64,000 nt of DNA from Gongronella butleri (taxonomy: Eukaryota; Mucoromycota; Mucoromycetes; Mucorales; Cunninghamellaceae). The translations under genes were made by a program, and so were the position numbers. The DNA is taken from the NCBI GenBank assembly GCA_025201375.1, contig JAIWZP010000035.1, positions 248,001 through 312,000 on the forward strand. Direction: 5' to 3'. Positions 1-10,831 of this stretch are shown here, piece after piece. The stretch's first letter is position 1, and the number at the start of each line of letters is the position of its first letter. The notes under the pieces were generated by a model. It did no database searches. It was not told the origin of the DNA and saw only the letters and a list, made by a program, of their open reading frames with translations.

Positions 1-1412
1 GAGCGACGAGGCCCATCCATTCGAGATAGCCCGGCTTTGTGACCATCTCGTTGAGAGGCGCGGCGATGCGGAAGCGGTACAAAAGGCGACAGAATGAGTT
101 GTAATTGTCCGAGTCGTCCATGCCCTGGGAGGTGAGGATGATATCCTGGATGCCAGCGGTGATGGCAAGGACAAAGGCATTGCGCTGCGTGGGGACGGTA
201 AAGAGCGCACGACGGATGGACGCGATGGCGACGAGGCAGTCCATCGCACGCGCCGACGTTGGTGGCCGGCTGCTTCTGTACGCCTGGAAGAAAGCAGGCA
301 CAAAACCCTCGTCCTCTATCACAGAACGCCAACTCGCGGGAATCTATGAGGAGAAAATGAGCAAAATAAGTGAACAATTCCTCTATTTCTTCTTCTTTTT
401 TCTTTTTCTTTTTCTTTTTTCTCGCACCTGGATAGTGCCAATTTCCTCGGTGGACTCGTCAACGGCTGCCCCACTGAAATCAAAGCTCAGGCTGCGCCAC
501 AGGACGTTGAGTGTCGCGTCTTTTAGCCTCTCCGCTTGGTCTAAGAAAAAAAACAAAATGAGCAAAATGAGACGCGTTGCAATGGCATTGTGGCCAATTG
601 AAATGGTCAGTTGGCGAAGCAGAACGTACACTCGTTGGTAAAGGCCAATGTGCCCTGGTTGATCTCCGTGAGAGTGGTGTACGCGAGCTGGAAGATGTCC
701 AAGAGCTGTTTTTCCTTGAATCCCGAGGCTGCCTTGCGGAAGCGCGTGGAAGACCGCGTAAAGGACGGTGGGTTCATGTCCTGGATGATGACAGCGAGAA
801 TTTGCATGCCAACAATGCGATGATCCATGGTCGCCTGGACAAATTGCAAAATGTCGTTGTAGATGTTCTGGTAAGAGTCCAAATCGACCCATCCGAGGAG
901 CGTCAGCTGCGCAAGGAGGCTTGCCAGGTGCGTGATGATGAATGGCATCAGATCAGGGTGCATGAACGCGTATTCGAGCAAAAAGGTGCCTTATCCACGG
1001 CAAAAAAAAAGAAAAGTAAAAAAAGTAAGCAATGTGTCTTTTCTATTGCAATTGATTGCTTACGCAGCTGCTCCTTGGTGTCGTCGGTAAAGACGGCAAA
1101 CTGCGCAAGGACGAGTTGCTTGAGACGCGCAAAGCAAAATGTCTGGACATAAGGACTGGGCGAATTTTCGAGAAGCAAGCGCAATGTCGATGCTGTGTCG
1201 GTGGGCGACGCGATAGGAAACGCGAGCTGCTGCTGGAATCCGGCCGGCGCAGGGACAGACGCCATGGCAATACCACCACCGCCCTCATCAGAGAACGTGG
1301 GGAACTGGTATTCCAATATCTTTTGCGCTTGGAGGCGCTCCTCCGCATTCGGCGCCTGGTACAGCTGGTCGCAAAGCGCAGCACAATAGTTGATACAAGC
1401 TGCTTCAGACAT
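1..1412 (-). CDS. XPO7: Exportin-7 (RanBP16-like), 3' end cut by window edge
   Basis: Importin-beta family nuclear export receptor that works with RanGTP. Four exons are readable: 1412-1064, 989-630, 540-428 and 343-1, joined by GT-AG introns (63 to 89 nt). The start ATG at 1412 opens a protein beginning MSEAACINYCAALCDQLY. HEAT-type helices follow; stretches such as RFRKAASGF, LLDIF, LSFDFSGAAVDES and IASIRRALF line up with animal exportin-7 (KHRKIASSF, LFDIF, LNFDFIGTSTDES, IASVRRSLF). The order of these blocks is conserved across all three splice junctions, which supports the exon model. About 388 residues are visible, against roughly 1,090 in animal XPO7, so the gene continues to the left of position 1. 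A Gly/Ala-rich insertion (GGGGIAMASVPAP) near residue 50 is not in the family as I know it. The last junction (CAG then ATTCCC) preserves the conserved VQIP-SWRS motif. Confidence 0.9.
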
Positions 1413-1596
1413 AAGCTCAAGAAAAGAAAAAGAAAATTTTGGAAAGAAAAAAAAAAGGACAAAGAGAAAAAAACATTCAGCTCTTTTCCCCACCCCCATC
1501 CGACGCGCCGCCGCCGCGGCCAATTGAACCTCCGATGGAGTCCGAAGGTCCTTTTTTTTTATTTTGCATTGCTTTGCAATGAAAAAGGGTCATTTT

Positions 1597-4062
1597 CTAT
1601 AGTTCTTCATCCTCTTCGTCATTCTTCTCGTCATTCTCCTCGTCATGATTATCTTTTTGGTCATCTTGGTGGTCGCTGGAGTGGTCATGGTCAGCAGCGT
1701 CCGCCGTGTCTTCATCAGGAGTTGCCGCAGCGCGCGCCAGAATGCCACTCGTGCGCTTCAAGGTATCTTGGTCTTGCACCGTGCTCATCACTTGTGATAA
1801 AAATGGCTGCACAGACGCGAATTGCGCCTGCCACGTCTCTCTAGAAGCGTCATCCTCCTCCGGGACTAGAAAAAAAATAAAGAAATTAGTGTGCTTGTTC
1901 CTCATTCTTTCTTTAATTCTTTCTTTTTTGGCTTACCATGGGCGCTCAGATTGTCAATGGCACGGATGATGTGTCGCAAAATGTCGTGGTTGTCCATGTG
2001 TGCTTGGCCAATGGACAGCAGAACGGGTAGCACGTTGTAACGGGTCCCTGAGGTTTCTTGTTCGCCTTTTATGCCCATGCGCGCATGATTTTCTTGGTAT
2101 AGCGCAAGATTCGCAAGGCACCGTGCCACGTGCCGCTGAATCTCTTGGTGCCCAGTGTACACGACTGGACTGTTGCACAGGTACGTAAGAAAGTGAGGCT
2201 GATTCATGAGAATTGACTGCGATTCCACTGAAAAGAGAAAAAGAGAAAAAAAAGAGATGCTTGTCAGCGCGTCGCGTCCTTTTTTTTTGTTCTCGCTCTT
2301 TCATCTGTTGATCTCTTTCTACCATTGGTGGCAAAATTGGCCTGGGAAAGTAAAATAAAAAGTTAAAATTCACGTTTTTCTCAACAAACAACAGGGGTGT
2401 CGCGTGATCCAAACTTACCAGTGCGCAGCAGGTGTGCGACACAGCCGCTGTATACGATGCTTGCGGCGCGTTGTCCGCATCGCGCTCACTCGTCACACCA
2501 TAATAATCCATATCATTCTTGTGAGCGCGCTTTTTAAGTACATCATTCGCCAGTGGCAGCTGTACGAGTGTCGACAGAAGCGCCTTGACGCGATCATCTT
2601 TTAGGAGTACCGACTTGTATTTGTCTATGGAGACGCATGCGGATGAGATGGTATTCTTTTTTGTTTTTTTTTTTTCCCGTTTTACCATTGCGCAGTGATA
2701 AATAGGCGACGGTCTTTGCAATATACTTGCGCACATCGTCTTTTTCGGAGCGCAGGGCTTGTGACAAGTAGGGCGACGCGTCGAGGCGCTCGATGACACT
2801 TGGCTGATTGGCAACAATGGCACTGATAAAAGCCATTGCCTTTGCGGCCAGCGTGCAGATGATGGTTTCGCGCTCTGACCACTGTTTTGCCTCATCCACT
2901 GGCTGCTGCTGTTGGTCATGCGCGTCATTGTTGGCTTGATTCTCCGACACCACTTTGCCATCCGGCATCGCTGGGCGGAAATCGTCGTCGTCGGGCGTCT
3001 TTGCCTCGTAGAGGCACAATTTAAGCAGCACGTCCAGAATTCCGTCCGATACAATCTCCTCGCGGCTCAGGATGCCTGCGCGTGCCAGCTGGTAGATCAC
3101 GTGCGTGCAATTGATGATGATCTCGAGTGACATTGAGTAGTGCGCGATCAAATCGGCCGCAGCCGTGTTTGCAGCCCCCATTGCCAGTGCCGTCGATGCA
3201 TTCGAATGCAATGACCCGCTCGGTGATTTTTTTACTAGTTGGTGCTGGTCCAAATAACGCTGCAGCAACAGCAGCAAAGGCGGAAGCGCACATTTAGTGA
3301 TCAAAACAGGCCGCACAGACTCCTTCTCCGAAAGCAGCGCAAGATTCGTCGTCACAAGATGGTGGATGTCAATGCTGAAACACGTCGTACAGAGCCAAAT
3401 CAACGCGTCGATGCCCCCATGCGCGGCAAGACTGTGCAAGTCTTTTTCTAAAAAATATAAAAAAAACCAAAAAATAAAAAATAGAGCAATGGAGTCAATC
3501 ATGACCATTGGTATGCCATTGGTCCACCCATTCCTTACCATTGCTTTTCTCAGTCAGCTCTAATAACCCCCTTGCGCCGTGAATCTAAAAAGGCAAGTGA
3601 TTAGACAACAGGCACACGCGTTTAAAAGTGGATTATACCTGGGTGGGCAAGCCGTGATCGTCGCTGATGGCGTACGTGACCAGATATGCCACCTGGAAAC
3701 AATCGTTGCACACGCGCATCGGCTTGCTGCCATAGCCGAGCTGCGGCAAAATGACGTTCTTGGATGAGCAATCCTGACAAAAGATATTTCCACTAGTAAC
3801 AAAAAACAAAAGTGAGAAATGAGCATTTTAACACGCGGAAAAAGGCGTGTTAAAAGGTGTACCATTGGCGACAATGGTGCTGGTGAAAAGAGAAACGAGA
3901 TGAATACGGCGGACCAACAAGGCAAATAAGTAAGCGCTTTCTTACCCGGCGTCGAAACTGCGTAAAAGGAGCGTTGCAGCCAGTGCAGTGCGTCACGTCA
4001 ATGTCGTTGACCCAAATAGGGCGTGGCAAGAGAAACGTCCCGTGTTCGTCGAGACTTTGCAT
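1597..4062 (-). CDS. FYVE zinc-finger plus armadillo-repeat protein
   Basis: Nine exons give an open frame of 626 residues: 4062-3946, 3879-3863, 3792-3639, 3584-3539, 3447-2686, 2624-2419, 2341-2323, 2227-1937 and 1865-1597; all phases fit. Residues about 18-85 form a complete FYVE finger with its three signatures: WVND (WxxD), RRHHCRQCG, and RVC, plus eight zinc-binding Cys. FYVE fingers bind phosphatidylinositol 3-phosphate on endosomes or vacuole. The rest is armadillo/HEAT-like helical repeats (blocks such as LHSLAAHGGIDALIWLC and HVARCLANLALY) and an acidic Asp/Glu-rich tail ending DEEDEEL. Two exons are microexons of 17 and 19 nt. The start is the first ATG ahead of the finger; an upstream exon cannot be excluded. 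I do not know a characterised protein with this order of domains, so an endosomal scaffold role is inference from the FYVE finger. Confidence 0.82.
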
Positions 4063-4780
4063 AGAAAAACCGGGATGCTTGGTGTCGGCGCTTGGGCACA
4101 AACAAAAAAAAAAGAAAGAGTCAGGCGAAAAGAGCAAAGCTCTCCTTTTTCGAGTGGGGGACAAGAAAAGAGGGGGCGTGATCTATCCAAACGCCGCAGG
4201 CGGAGTTGCATGAATGCGCCGTTTGGCCCGCACACGTGATCCGGCAGGGCAAAAGACCACATGCCGCACGCAGGTGCGCTTTGGGTTCTCTTTGGGTTTG
4301 CACAATCGAATGGAATTATCCCCTACTCGCAAGCTGCAGGCAAATAGTACTGGTATATAAAAGGCCGACTAAATTGAAAAAAGAGGCTCAGGGCCAATGA
4401 GTGCGCGAAAAATCCATTTTGCGGCACACGCATATCGAATTGCGCTATGGCGCAGCGCATAAGCAAGCGAATGACAAGCAGTGGCCAATTTGCTGGCATT
4501 GGCAAAAGGCAAGTACGACCAAGATGATAAAGAAGCCAACATGCGCAATCAATTTTCTTTTTTTTTTTCTTTTTTTCGCTTGTCAGTGAAAAATTCAGCG
4601 AAAAATGATGCAAGCGAGTTGTTAAACCTTGTCCCTGATACTGCGATGGCCGAGCGCGTGCGTGGGAACCGATAAGCGCGCTATGTGACGCAATGGTGTG
4701 CATCATCTTAGAAGTTCACGAATAAAGACGATGAAAATTTAGATTAAAATTCATTTTCTCGAGGGCACTTGCTGCGATAT
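4063..4780. other. Intergenic, no gene seen
   Basis: Upstream of the FYVE-armadillo gene. It holds a TATA-like stretch (GTATATAAAAGG near 4351) with no convincing downstream reading frame. Short ORFs here have no recognisable content. Confidence 0.5.
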
Positions 4781-4870
4781 TGACTGACTTTTTTTTTTTT
4801 TTTACACTTGCAGCAGCTCAAATTTGTGAATATGGCAGGCAGGCATTGAGTCGATCCAGCACGTCTGCCA
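4781..4870 (+). repeat. Left copy of a boundary repeat of the 4.8-8.5 kb mosaic
   Basis: The stretch GACTGAC, a T-run, then ACACTTGCAG (4781-4812) recurs in the same orientation at 8399-8422. Immediately inside it, 4815-4869 (core TTGTGAATATGG, CAGGCAGGCA) recurs in inverted orientation at 8421-8472. The sequence between is non-coding repeat. Confidence 0.55.
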
Positions 4871-6200
4871 AAAAAAAAAAAAACACGAGTTCTCAGAGTC
4901 ATTGCACACCAAGTTGCCAAGGTTGCATTGCGATCTCTCCAAAACACAAGCGCTTTTACCGCTTTTAATCACAGATTCATTTGAGATGACTCGCGCGTCG
5001 ATACGTTGGGCCGTTGTCGCGTGCGCCAACAGAAAAAACAAAATTTTACCCACCTTTTGCTGGGCGCGTCCTCTAAATCTTGGTCATCGGGTCCTATATT
5101 TGAGCTACAGAATATTGAACACAAAAATCCAACGATTTCAATGTTTTTCAGAGATCGGATCTCTCAGTCCTGAGAAAATTCATTTTGCATAATTTCAAGG
5201 CCAAACAAGGCTCTAAACGACCCCTGAAGGCAAACCCGCCGAGAACTCGATGCGATATCCCAAAAACGCAAGCGCTTTTACCGCGTTTGGCTGCTGATTG
5301 ATTTGAGGTAACTCATGCGTCGGTTCGCTCAACCGTTGCCCAAGTACGAGACCAAATGGTGGTACTTTTCGCACCTTTACGCATATGAAACTGGGGCTTC
5401 ATCAGAAACTCGCTCATCTGATCCCAAATTTGGGCCAGTTGATGGGAGACCCAGTTTTCCAGTGGTTTTTCCAGCGGTTTTTCCAGCGGTGTTACTTTTT
5501 CTCGGGAATCGGATCACGCAGTCCTGAGAAATCTCGAGATTCGCGTTTGCTTGTGAAAACCCAGCGTCAAATAATAGTTTACGCGTTCCTCCTGTTGAAC
5601 CTGACCATCTGGAGCCAAAATTAAACCAGTGGATACGCGACTCCAAACATCAATTATTGCAAGTTTTTTCGCAAATCGGATCACTCAATCCTGAGAAAAT
5701 ACATTTTTCATAAAATCAGGGCCAAATCAGGATCAAATGATCCTTGAAGGCTAACTTGCCGAGAACTCGATGCGATATCCCCAAACTACAAGCGCTTTTA
5801 CCGCGTTTGCCCGCTTATTCATTTGAGGTGACTCACGTGTCGGGGCGCCCAGCCGTTGGCGCAGTACGAGACCAAATGCTGGTGAATTTACCCCCTGTAT
5901 GCTATGAAACTGGTGATCCCTCTGAAACCGGTTAATCTGGTCCCAAATTTGGACCAGTTGATGGTAAACCCAATTCTCCAACGTTGTTATCATATATATA
6001 TTTTTTTTTTTTGCGAATCGGATCACTCAGCCTTCCCGAGATTCGTGTTTGCTAGTGATAACCCAGTGCAAACAACTTTTCACGCGTTTCTCTCAATGGG
6101 TCTGACTCTATGACTCCAAAAAATTTACACCAGAGGATTTGACTTAAAATCCGACGATGTCAAGTTTTTTTTACGGAGATCGGATCACTCAACCCTGAGA
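4850..6200 (+). repeat. Dispersed repeat family A, tandem degenerate units
   Basis: Degenerate units of about 310-320 bp and about 500 bp start with AAGCGCTTTTACCGC (near 4948, 5267 and 5790), continue with GATTCATTTGAGGTGACTC, and include a block reading ATCGGATCACTCAGTCCTGA (near 5150, 5505, 5670, 6010, 6178). The same units recur at 19.8-21.5 kb. No reading frame is conserved between copies. Confidence 0.75.
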
Positions 6201-6239
6201 AGCCCTTGGTATTATCATTTTTGTAGTAAACGATCACAG

Positions 6240-6860
6240 CGTTTGCTGTTCGATATTTTACGAACATTTTTTTTTGCAAAGTTTTCACAACATTTGTTCG
6301 CGAAGTCTTCACAATGTTCGTTCAATTTTTACGAACGTTGATCGCGGTCTTCACAACATTTGTTCGATTTTTTACGAATATAGTTCGCGAAGTCTTTAGA
6401 ACATGTTTACAACATTCGTTTGATTTTTTTTTTTACAAACGTTCGCAAATTCATGAACATTGTTCGCGAAATCTTCACAAGGTTCGTTCGATTTTTTTTC
6501 GAACAACGTTGTTCGCAAAGTCTTCATAGCAATCGTTCAATTTTTTTTTACAACGTTCGCAAAGTCTTTCAACGTTCTTTTGATGATATGTTTACAAACA
6601 CTCGCGAATTTCTCACAAAAAAGTTCGTTGGATTTTGTGCGAACGTTCGTACGTCTATTCTTCACAACAGCGGCGTTGTTTGCTTGTTCAATACTGTAAT
6701 TACAATTTGTTTACGAACGTTCGTCGCCCGGTTCGCGAATTCTTAATCACAGCGCTCGTTCAATTTTTTTACAAACGTCCGCCAAAGCGATCGTTATCAT
6801 GAACATATATTGTCAAGCAAATGTTCGTTATGGCTGGTACTGTAGGGTACTGTATACTGT
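6240..6860 (+). repeat. Degenerate minisatellite rich in GTTCG and CGAAC
   Basis: Roughly a dozen imperfect units of about 45-50 bp. Each holds an arm like GTTCGCGAAGTCTTCACAAC followed by GTTCGTTCGATTTTTT and ACGAACGTT. The motif GAACGTTCG is palindromic. It lies between family A and family B repeats and is not seen elsewhere in the window. Confidence 0.7.
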
Positions 6861-6978
6861 ATTCGACGAACGTTGTGTTCGTTAAAAAGCCCTTGGTGAT
6901 TTATCATATTATACAGTACCTACACGTACAGTATGAGTCAATCATTTCATGTTACCGTATAACTGTCGTAATACTGTA
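6838..6978 (+). repeat. Cluster of six TACTGTA/TACAGTA heptamers
   Basis: Heptamers at 6838, 6848, 6855, 6912, 6927 and 6972, just outside family B. See the finding on excision-footprint-like insertions. Confidence 0.65.
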
Positions 6979-6999
6979 CATGCATCATATCTGTCTTGT

Positions 7000-8130
7000 T
7001 CAGATGAATCCAGCCAAAATATCGATATTTTCACAAATTCAGCAGTGGCTCTCGAAATATTTCGTGGATCGAGATGAAACTGGCACCAATAGAAAAGACA
7101 TGCTTGGACCTCATTTCTGGAATGTTTGTTTGCCCGATGCGTGACGTTTGTACGCTTGTGAAAGCCGTTCAAACATTACAAAAATTTTCAACCTCGATGT
7201 TCTCAGCAACGGATTAAACAACAACACGCGGCGCTTTTACTGCAACATGTCGAAGGCACCTCTTGCATCTTTATCGAATGAGACCAGTTTCATCGATGGA
7301 TGGCTAAAACTCGCGGAGAAAATTCACTTTTTCATCAAATCTTTCATCGCGATTTACTCGACAACGGTCAAGTTGATCCCTGATTTTTATTTCAGTTTTA
7401 GTAACGAACAGGGGGGGAAAGCATCTAATGGGATAACTTGCAGGGCGCTAGCTTGGGGTTGAACTTTTTGCATCGGTCATTTCACCAGCCTGCAGCCCAC
7501 TCATCAGCGTACAAAAATGTGCAAAACAAAAAAATAAAAAATACTGAAAAAAATAAAAATTCCATGCAATCCACGCACTTTATTTGGAAGTGTCAAAATT
7601 TAAATTTTTGCAAAAAATTCGCACCAAAGTAGGCACTTTTCTCAGTCGATCGCCGTTCATGCGTCACTCTCTGCGTCTCTGGGCTTTTTTCTTATTAAGT
7701 TCAGGCGACATGCCATTTCTTCTGCCTATAGAAAATTGCCGGAGTTACCTGTTTGGAATGCATTGATCACTCGGAGTTCGAAATTTCCCAAATTTGGCAT
7801 TTTCTGAGATTGAAATGTGTGATCCCTGAGTGACCCCTGAATTTTTAAAAGTGGTCGTAGCGCTTTGAGGGTTTAAGCATTTTTGGTGCAAAATTTGTGC
7901 TGAATCGGATGCAGGTATTTTTGAGCGGGGTCAATCATGCAGATGGACAGATGAATGCAAAATAGTACAACTAGGAGCTTTTTTGGCATTTTCCAGTCCG
8001 AAAAAAATCGGGCGGGTTCGTCTTGAGCATTGGGCAATAGTTTATGCCGTGATGCATTTTTATTGGCAGGCGATCAGGCTGTAAAAAAATTTCTGGAGGC
8101 ACAGCAGGGCAGCAAATTCTGAATAACACG
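7000..8130 (+). repeat. Dispersed repeat family B, copy 1
   Basis: Recognised by blocks such as TTTTCACAAATTCAGCAGTGG, GCTTGTGAAAGCCGTTCAAAC, GATGGATGGCTAAAACTCGC and TTCTGGAGGCACAGCAGG. Diverged copies lie at 61840-62990, at 48795-49470, and in parts of 21.6-21.9 and 22.65-22.72 kb. No conserved ORF was seen. Confidence 0.75.
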
Positions 8131-8332
8131 CTACAGTATGATATTTGGTTTTGAAAAGGTGAACGTGTACGTTTTTACGCAGTGTAGCGCGATGCTTTAG
8201 CTGGCATTATTGAAATGATAACACACGCCCGTTTCTGCCAACTGAGGCCGAAGCATGTACAGATCAAACACTTTTACTTGTGTGCAAAAATCCAAAACGG
8301 ATGAAAGCATGAAACATTGAAAATCGTCTGCT

Positions 8333-8357
8333 ATGATATGATATGATATGATATGAT
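8333..8357 (+). repeat. Pentanucleotide microsatellite (ATGAT)n
   Basis: About five tandem ATGAT units inside the non-coding mosaic. Confidence 0.7.
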
Positions 8358-8398
8358 GCAGTGTTGTGCTTTTTCTTGGCAATTGCTGAGATGATCTT

Positions 8399-8472
8399 GA
8401 CTGATTTTTTTTCACGTTTGCAGACATACTGAATCAATTGTGCCTGCCTGCCCATATTCACAAACTCGAGCT
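8399..8472 (-). repeat. Right copy of the boundary repeat of the 4.8-8.5 kb mosaic
   Basis: 8399-8422 repeats 4781-4812 directly, whereas 8421-8472 is the reverse complement of 4815-4869, with the core TTGTGAATATGGGCAGGCAG when read on the minus strand. Three TACTGTA/TACAGTA heptamers (8516, 8538, 8548) follow directly. Confidence 0.55.
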
Positions 8473-8810
8473 TCCACCAAAACGCCAAAACACAATGCTC
8501 AAAATATTTAAAACATACTGTACTAACTGTACAATAATACTGTATCATACAGTATTGTAATCTTTTTTTTTTTTTTTTTTACAAAGTGCTACTGTAATTG
8601 ATCACCTTCTTGCAACGATGTGAAAGTGTTTCCAGATATTTTAAAATGAAACAGGTGTTTTTAATGATGATGGTGGAGTGTGTAAATATGTAAACAGAGT
8701 TGGAGAAACGAGTGGGGGGGAAGGGGTCGAGGGATTTAATTTACAAAATAATACAAGAGGGACATGCAAATGACGTACGGATACAAATGTAAAAAAGAAA
8801 AAAAAAACGA

Positions 8811-10831
8811 CTAGAATTCAAAAGTCTCGTGGTGATATGGCCAGCCACGACTGGTGGCTTCATTGACGACATTGGACATGAAGACATCGGAGCCGCACGC
8901 GTGGACAAAAACATGGTGTTGTTCGGGAATGCCGTTCATGCACTGGTCAATCTGGGGTCGATGGCCATAGATGGTCTTGTCAAAGCCGGGGATGGGCTTC
9001 TCACCGAGCGGCTCGCGTGTGATGTATAGCTGCAGATCGAGTGTCAATGGCAAGATGGCTTGGTTGGCCCTGTCACGCCAATACTGAATTTGATCGGCAA
9101 AGGCTTGAATTTCTTCGGTCGACCGCAAAACCCACACAAGTTGCACATAATTTGTGGAGACGGTGGCATGGCCGCTAGAGCGTGCCTCGACGCAGTGCTT
9201 GATCATGGTGAGGGCAGGTGTGATACCAATGCCCGCTGCGTAGCACGCAAGCACTTGGTAGTCTTGGTAGTCAGTACGCGGGCCGTACGGACCATCCAAC
9301 TTGATTTGAACCGGCAGCTGCTGATCCGCGTACCGCAGCAAGTCGCGCGTGTAGCCACCAAGAGCCTTGATATGCAGCGACGCCACCAGATGCTCGCTGG
9401 ACGCTTCGTGTGCACCGCGTTCCGCGTCGTCTTGTTTGCCAACCTGCCATGCGCGCCGGCGCAGTGAATGTGTGATTGACGCCGTGTCGGGCGACGCGCC
9501 GTGCAGTGGTGCGGGCGTGTCAAAGCCCTTTTCCTTGGTCTTGATATCCGATTTTTCCAAAATGTCATCACCAATGACTTCATTGATCACCGACGAAGCC
9601 GCTGATGACGATGACGACGATGGCGATGGCGACACGACAGCACCTTCGACGGTCGTGGCTGAAGAGGACGACGATGTGACCGCGTGATGGACCATGGCGG
9701 GCGTGGTGCCAGGAAACACCTCAGAGATGGTGAATGGATGCCAATTGGCCATACGCCAGCGCAGCCACCAGGCATTTGCCTTGCGGCGCGCCATCGCCAT
9801 GAACACGTATTGGCCGGGCTGGTAGCGGCTGCCAAGGCGCTTGTAGTCAAACAAGATGCGCACAATGCCTTCTTGAGTGCCAGTTTTCGTCACAGCCGTG
9901 TCAACCTTCAGCGTCGCCATGGGCGCAATCCACGATTGGTACGATCGCCACGCACGGTCCGCCACCCAGAGGATCACCACAGGGATAAAGTACACAAAGC
10001 ACATTGCCTCATGAATGCACGAGAAAACAATCGCCACCACAATGCCAATGATGTGCGCATAGTAAAAAAACTCGAAAAAGTGGCGGCGAATGTACCCAAA
10101 CGACGTGACAAACAGCAGCAAGAATCCAAGCATGGCAATTGTGCCGGATGTTTGCTCCAAATCATAGAAAAGCGTATCAGCCACCACGTAAGCCTTGATG
10201 TAACCCTTCCACCTGATCAAAAAAAAAAAAAAGGACGGATGAGTCATTTCTCAAAAAAAAAAGGCAACATTAGTTCTTACATGCGCCAGACAAAATGAGG
10301 CATGAACTCGGCGAGACCAATTCGCGCGATCCAGCGGTGGTAAGGGATCATGCCTTCAAAAGAAAAGCCACACATGGAAGACAAAACAGAATTGCGCGAC
10401 GCCAGCATGAATACGAAGCCCCAATTAACCATGGCAATGAACGCGCAGCGGCGGTCAAAGTAGCCGATGGATTCAAGCACATATGATGTGTAGCCATCGG
10501 TCCATTTAAAGGGAGCAAAAAAGATGAAGATCAGGTTGATGATGATGAACAAAAAGACACCCAAAATATGCTTGATGGCGATCATCTCGGTGACAAAAGG
10601 GATGGCCACGACGCGGTCCAGCGGCCGCAGCCAGCGTTCCCATGGAAAACGCGGATCAAAGGTTGTGCTCGCCTTGCCGCTCAATTGTTGCCGTCGGTGC
10701 CAATAAATTCGCCATTGCTTGACTTGATATCCGATACAATACAATGAGAACAAGCCCCACCAAAACACCGCATAGCTGTAGGATGCCACATGGAACAAGT
10801 TGAGCGAAATCTCAACTTTGTATGGCCACAT
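8811..10831 (-). CDS. Ferric reductase-type transmembrane oxidoreductase
   Basis: Integral membrane flavocytochrome of the FRE/NOX superfamily, moving electrons from NAD(P)H through FAD and two hemes to extracellular Fe(III) or another acceptor. Two exons (10831-10281 and 10212-8811) give about 650 residues. The N-terminal half has several hydrophobic helices. Two heme-binding pairs show the family's 13-residue spacing: H in YHRWIARIGL to H in MPHFVW, and H in YYAHIIGI to H in FSCIH. The C-terminal half has the FAD motif HPFTIS and the nucleotide-binding GIGITPALTMIK, and ends TFEF. About 100 Ser/Ala-rich and charged residues lie between HPFTIS and the next FAD-domain block. The start is the first in-frame ATG; an upstream extension has no ATG. 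Ferric reductase is likelier than NADPH oxidase, but the substrate is not fixed by sequence. Confidence 0.82.

Noticed and set aside
4323..4706. Possible gene behind the TATA-like GTATATAAAAGG at about 4351
   Set aside because: No credible reading frame follows on either strand within a normal distance.
6314..6746. Overlapping plus-strand ORFs in the GTTCG minisatellite
   Set aside because: Phe/Val/Arg-rich translations arise from the tandem repeat; no start context, introns or family match.
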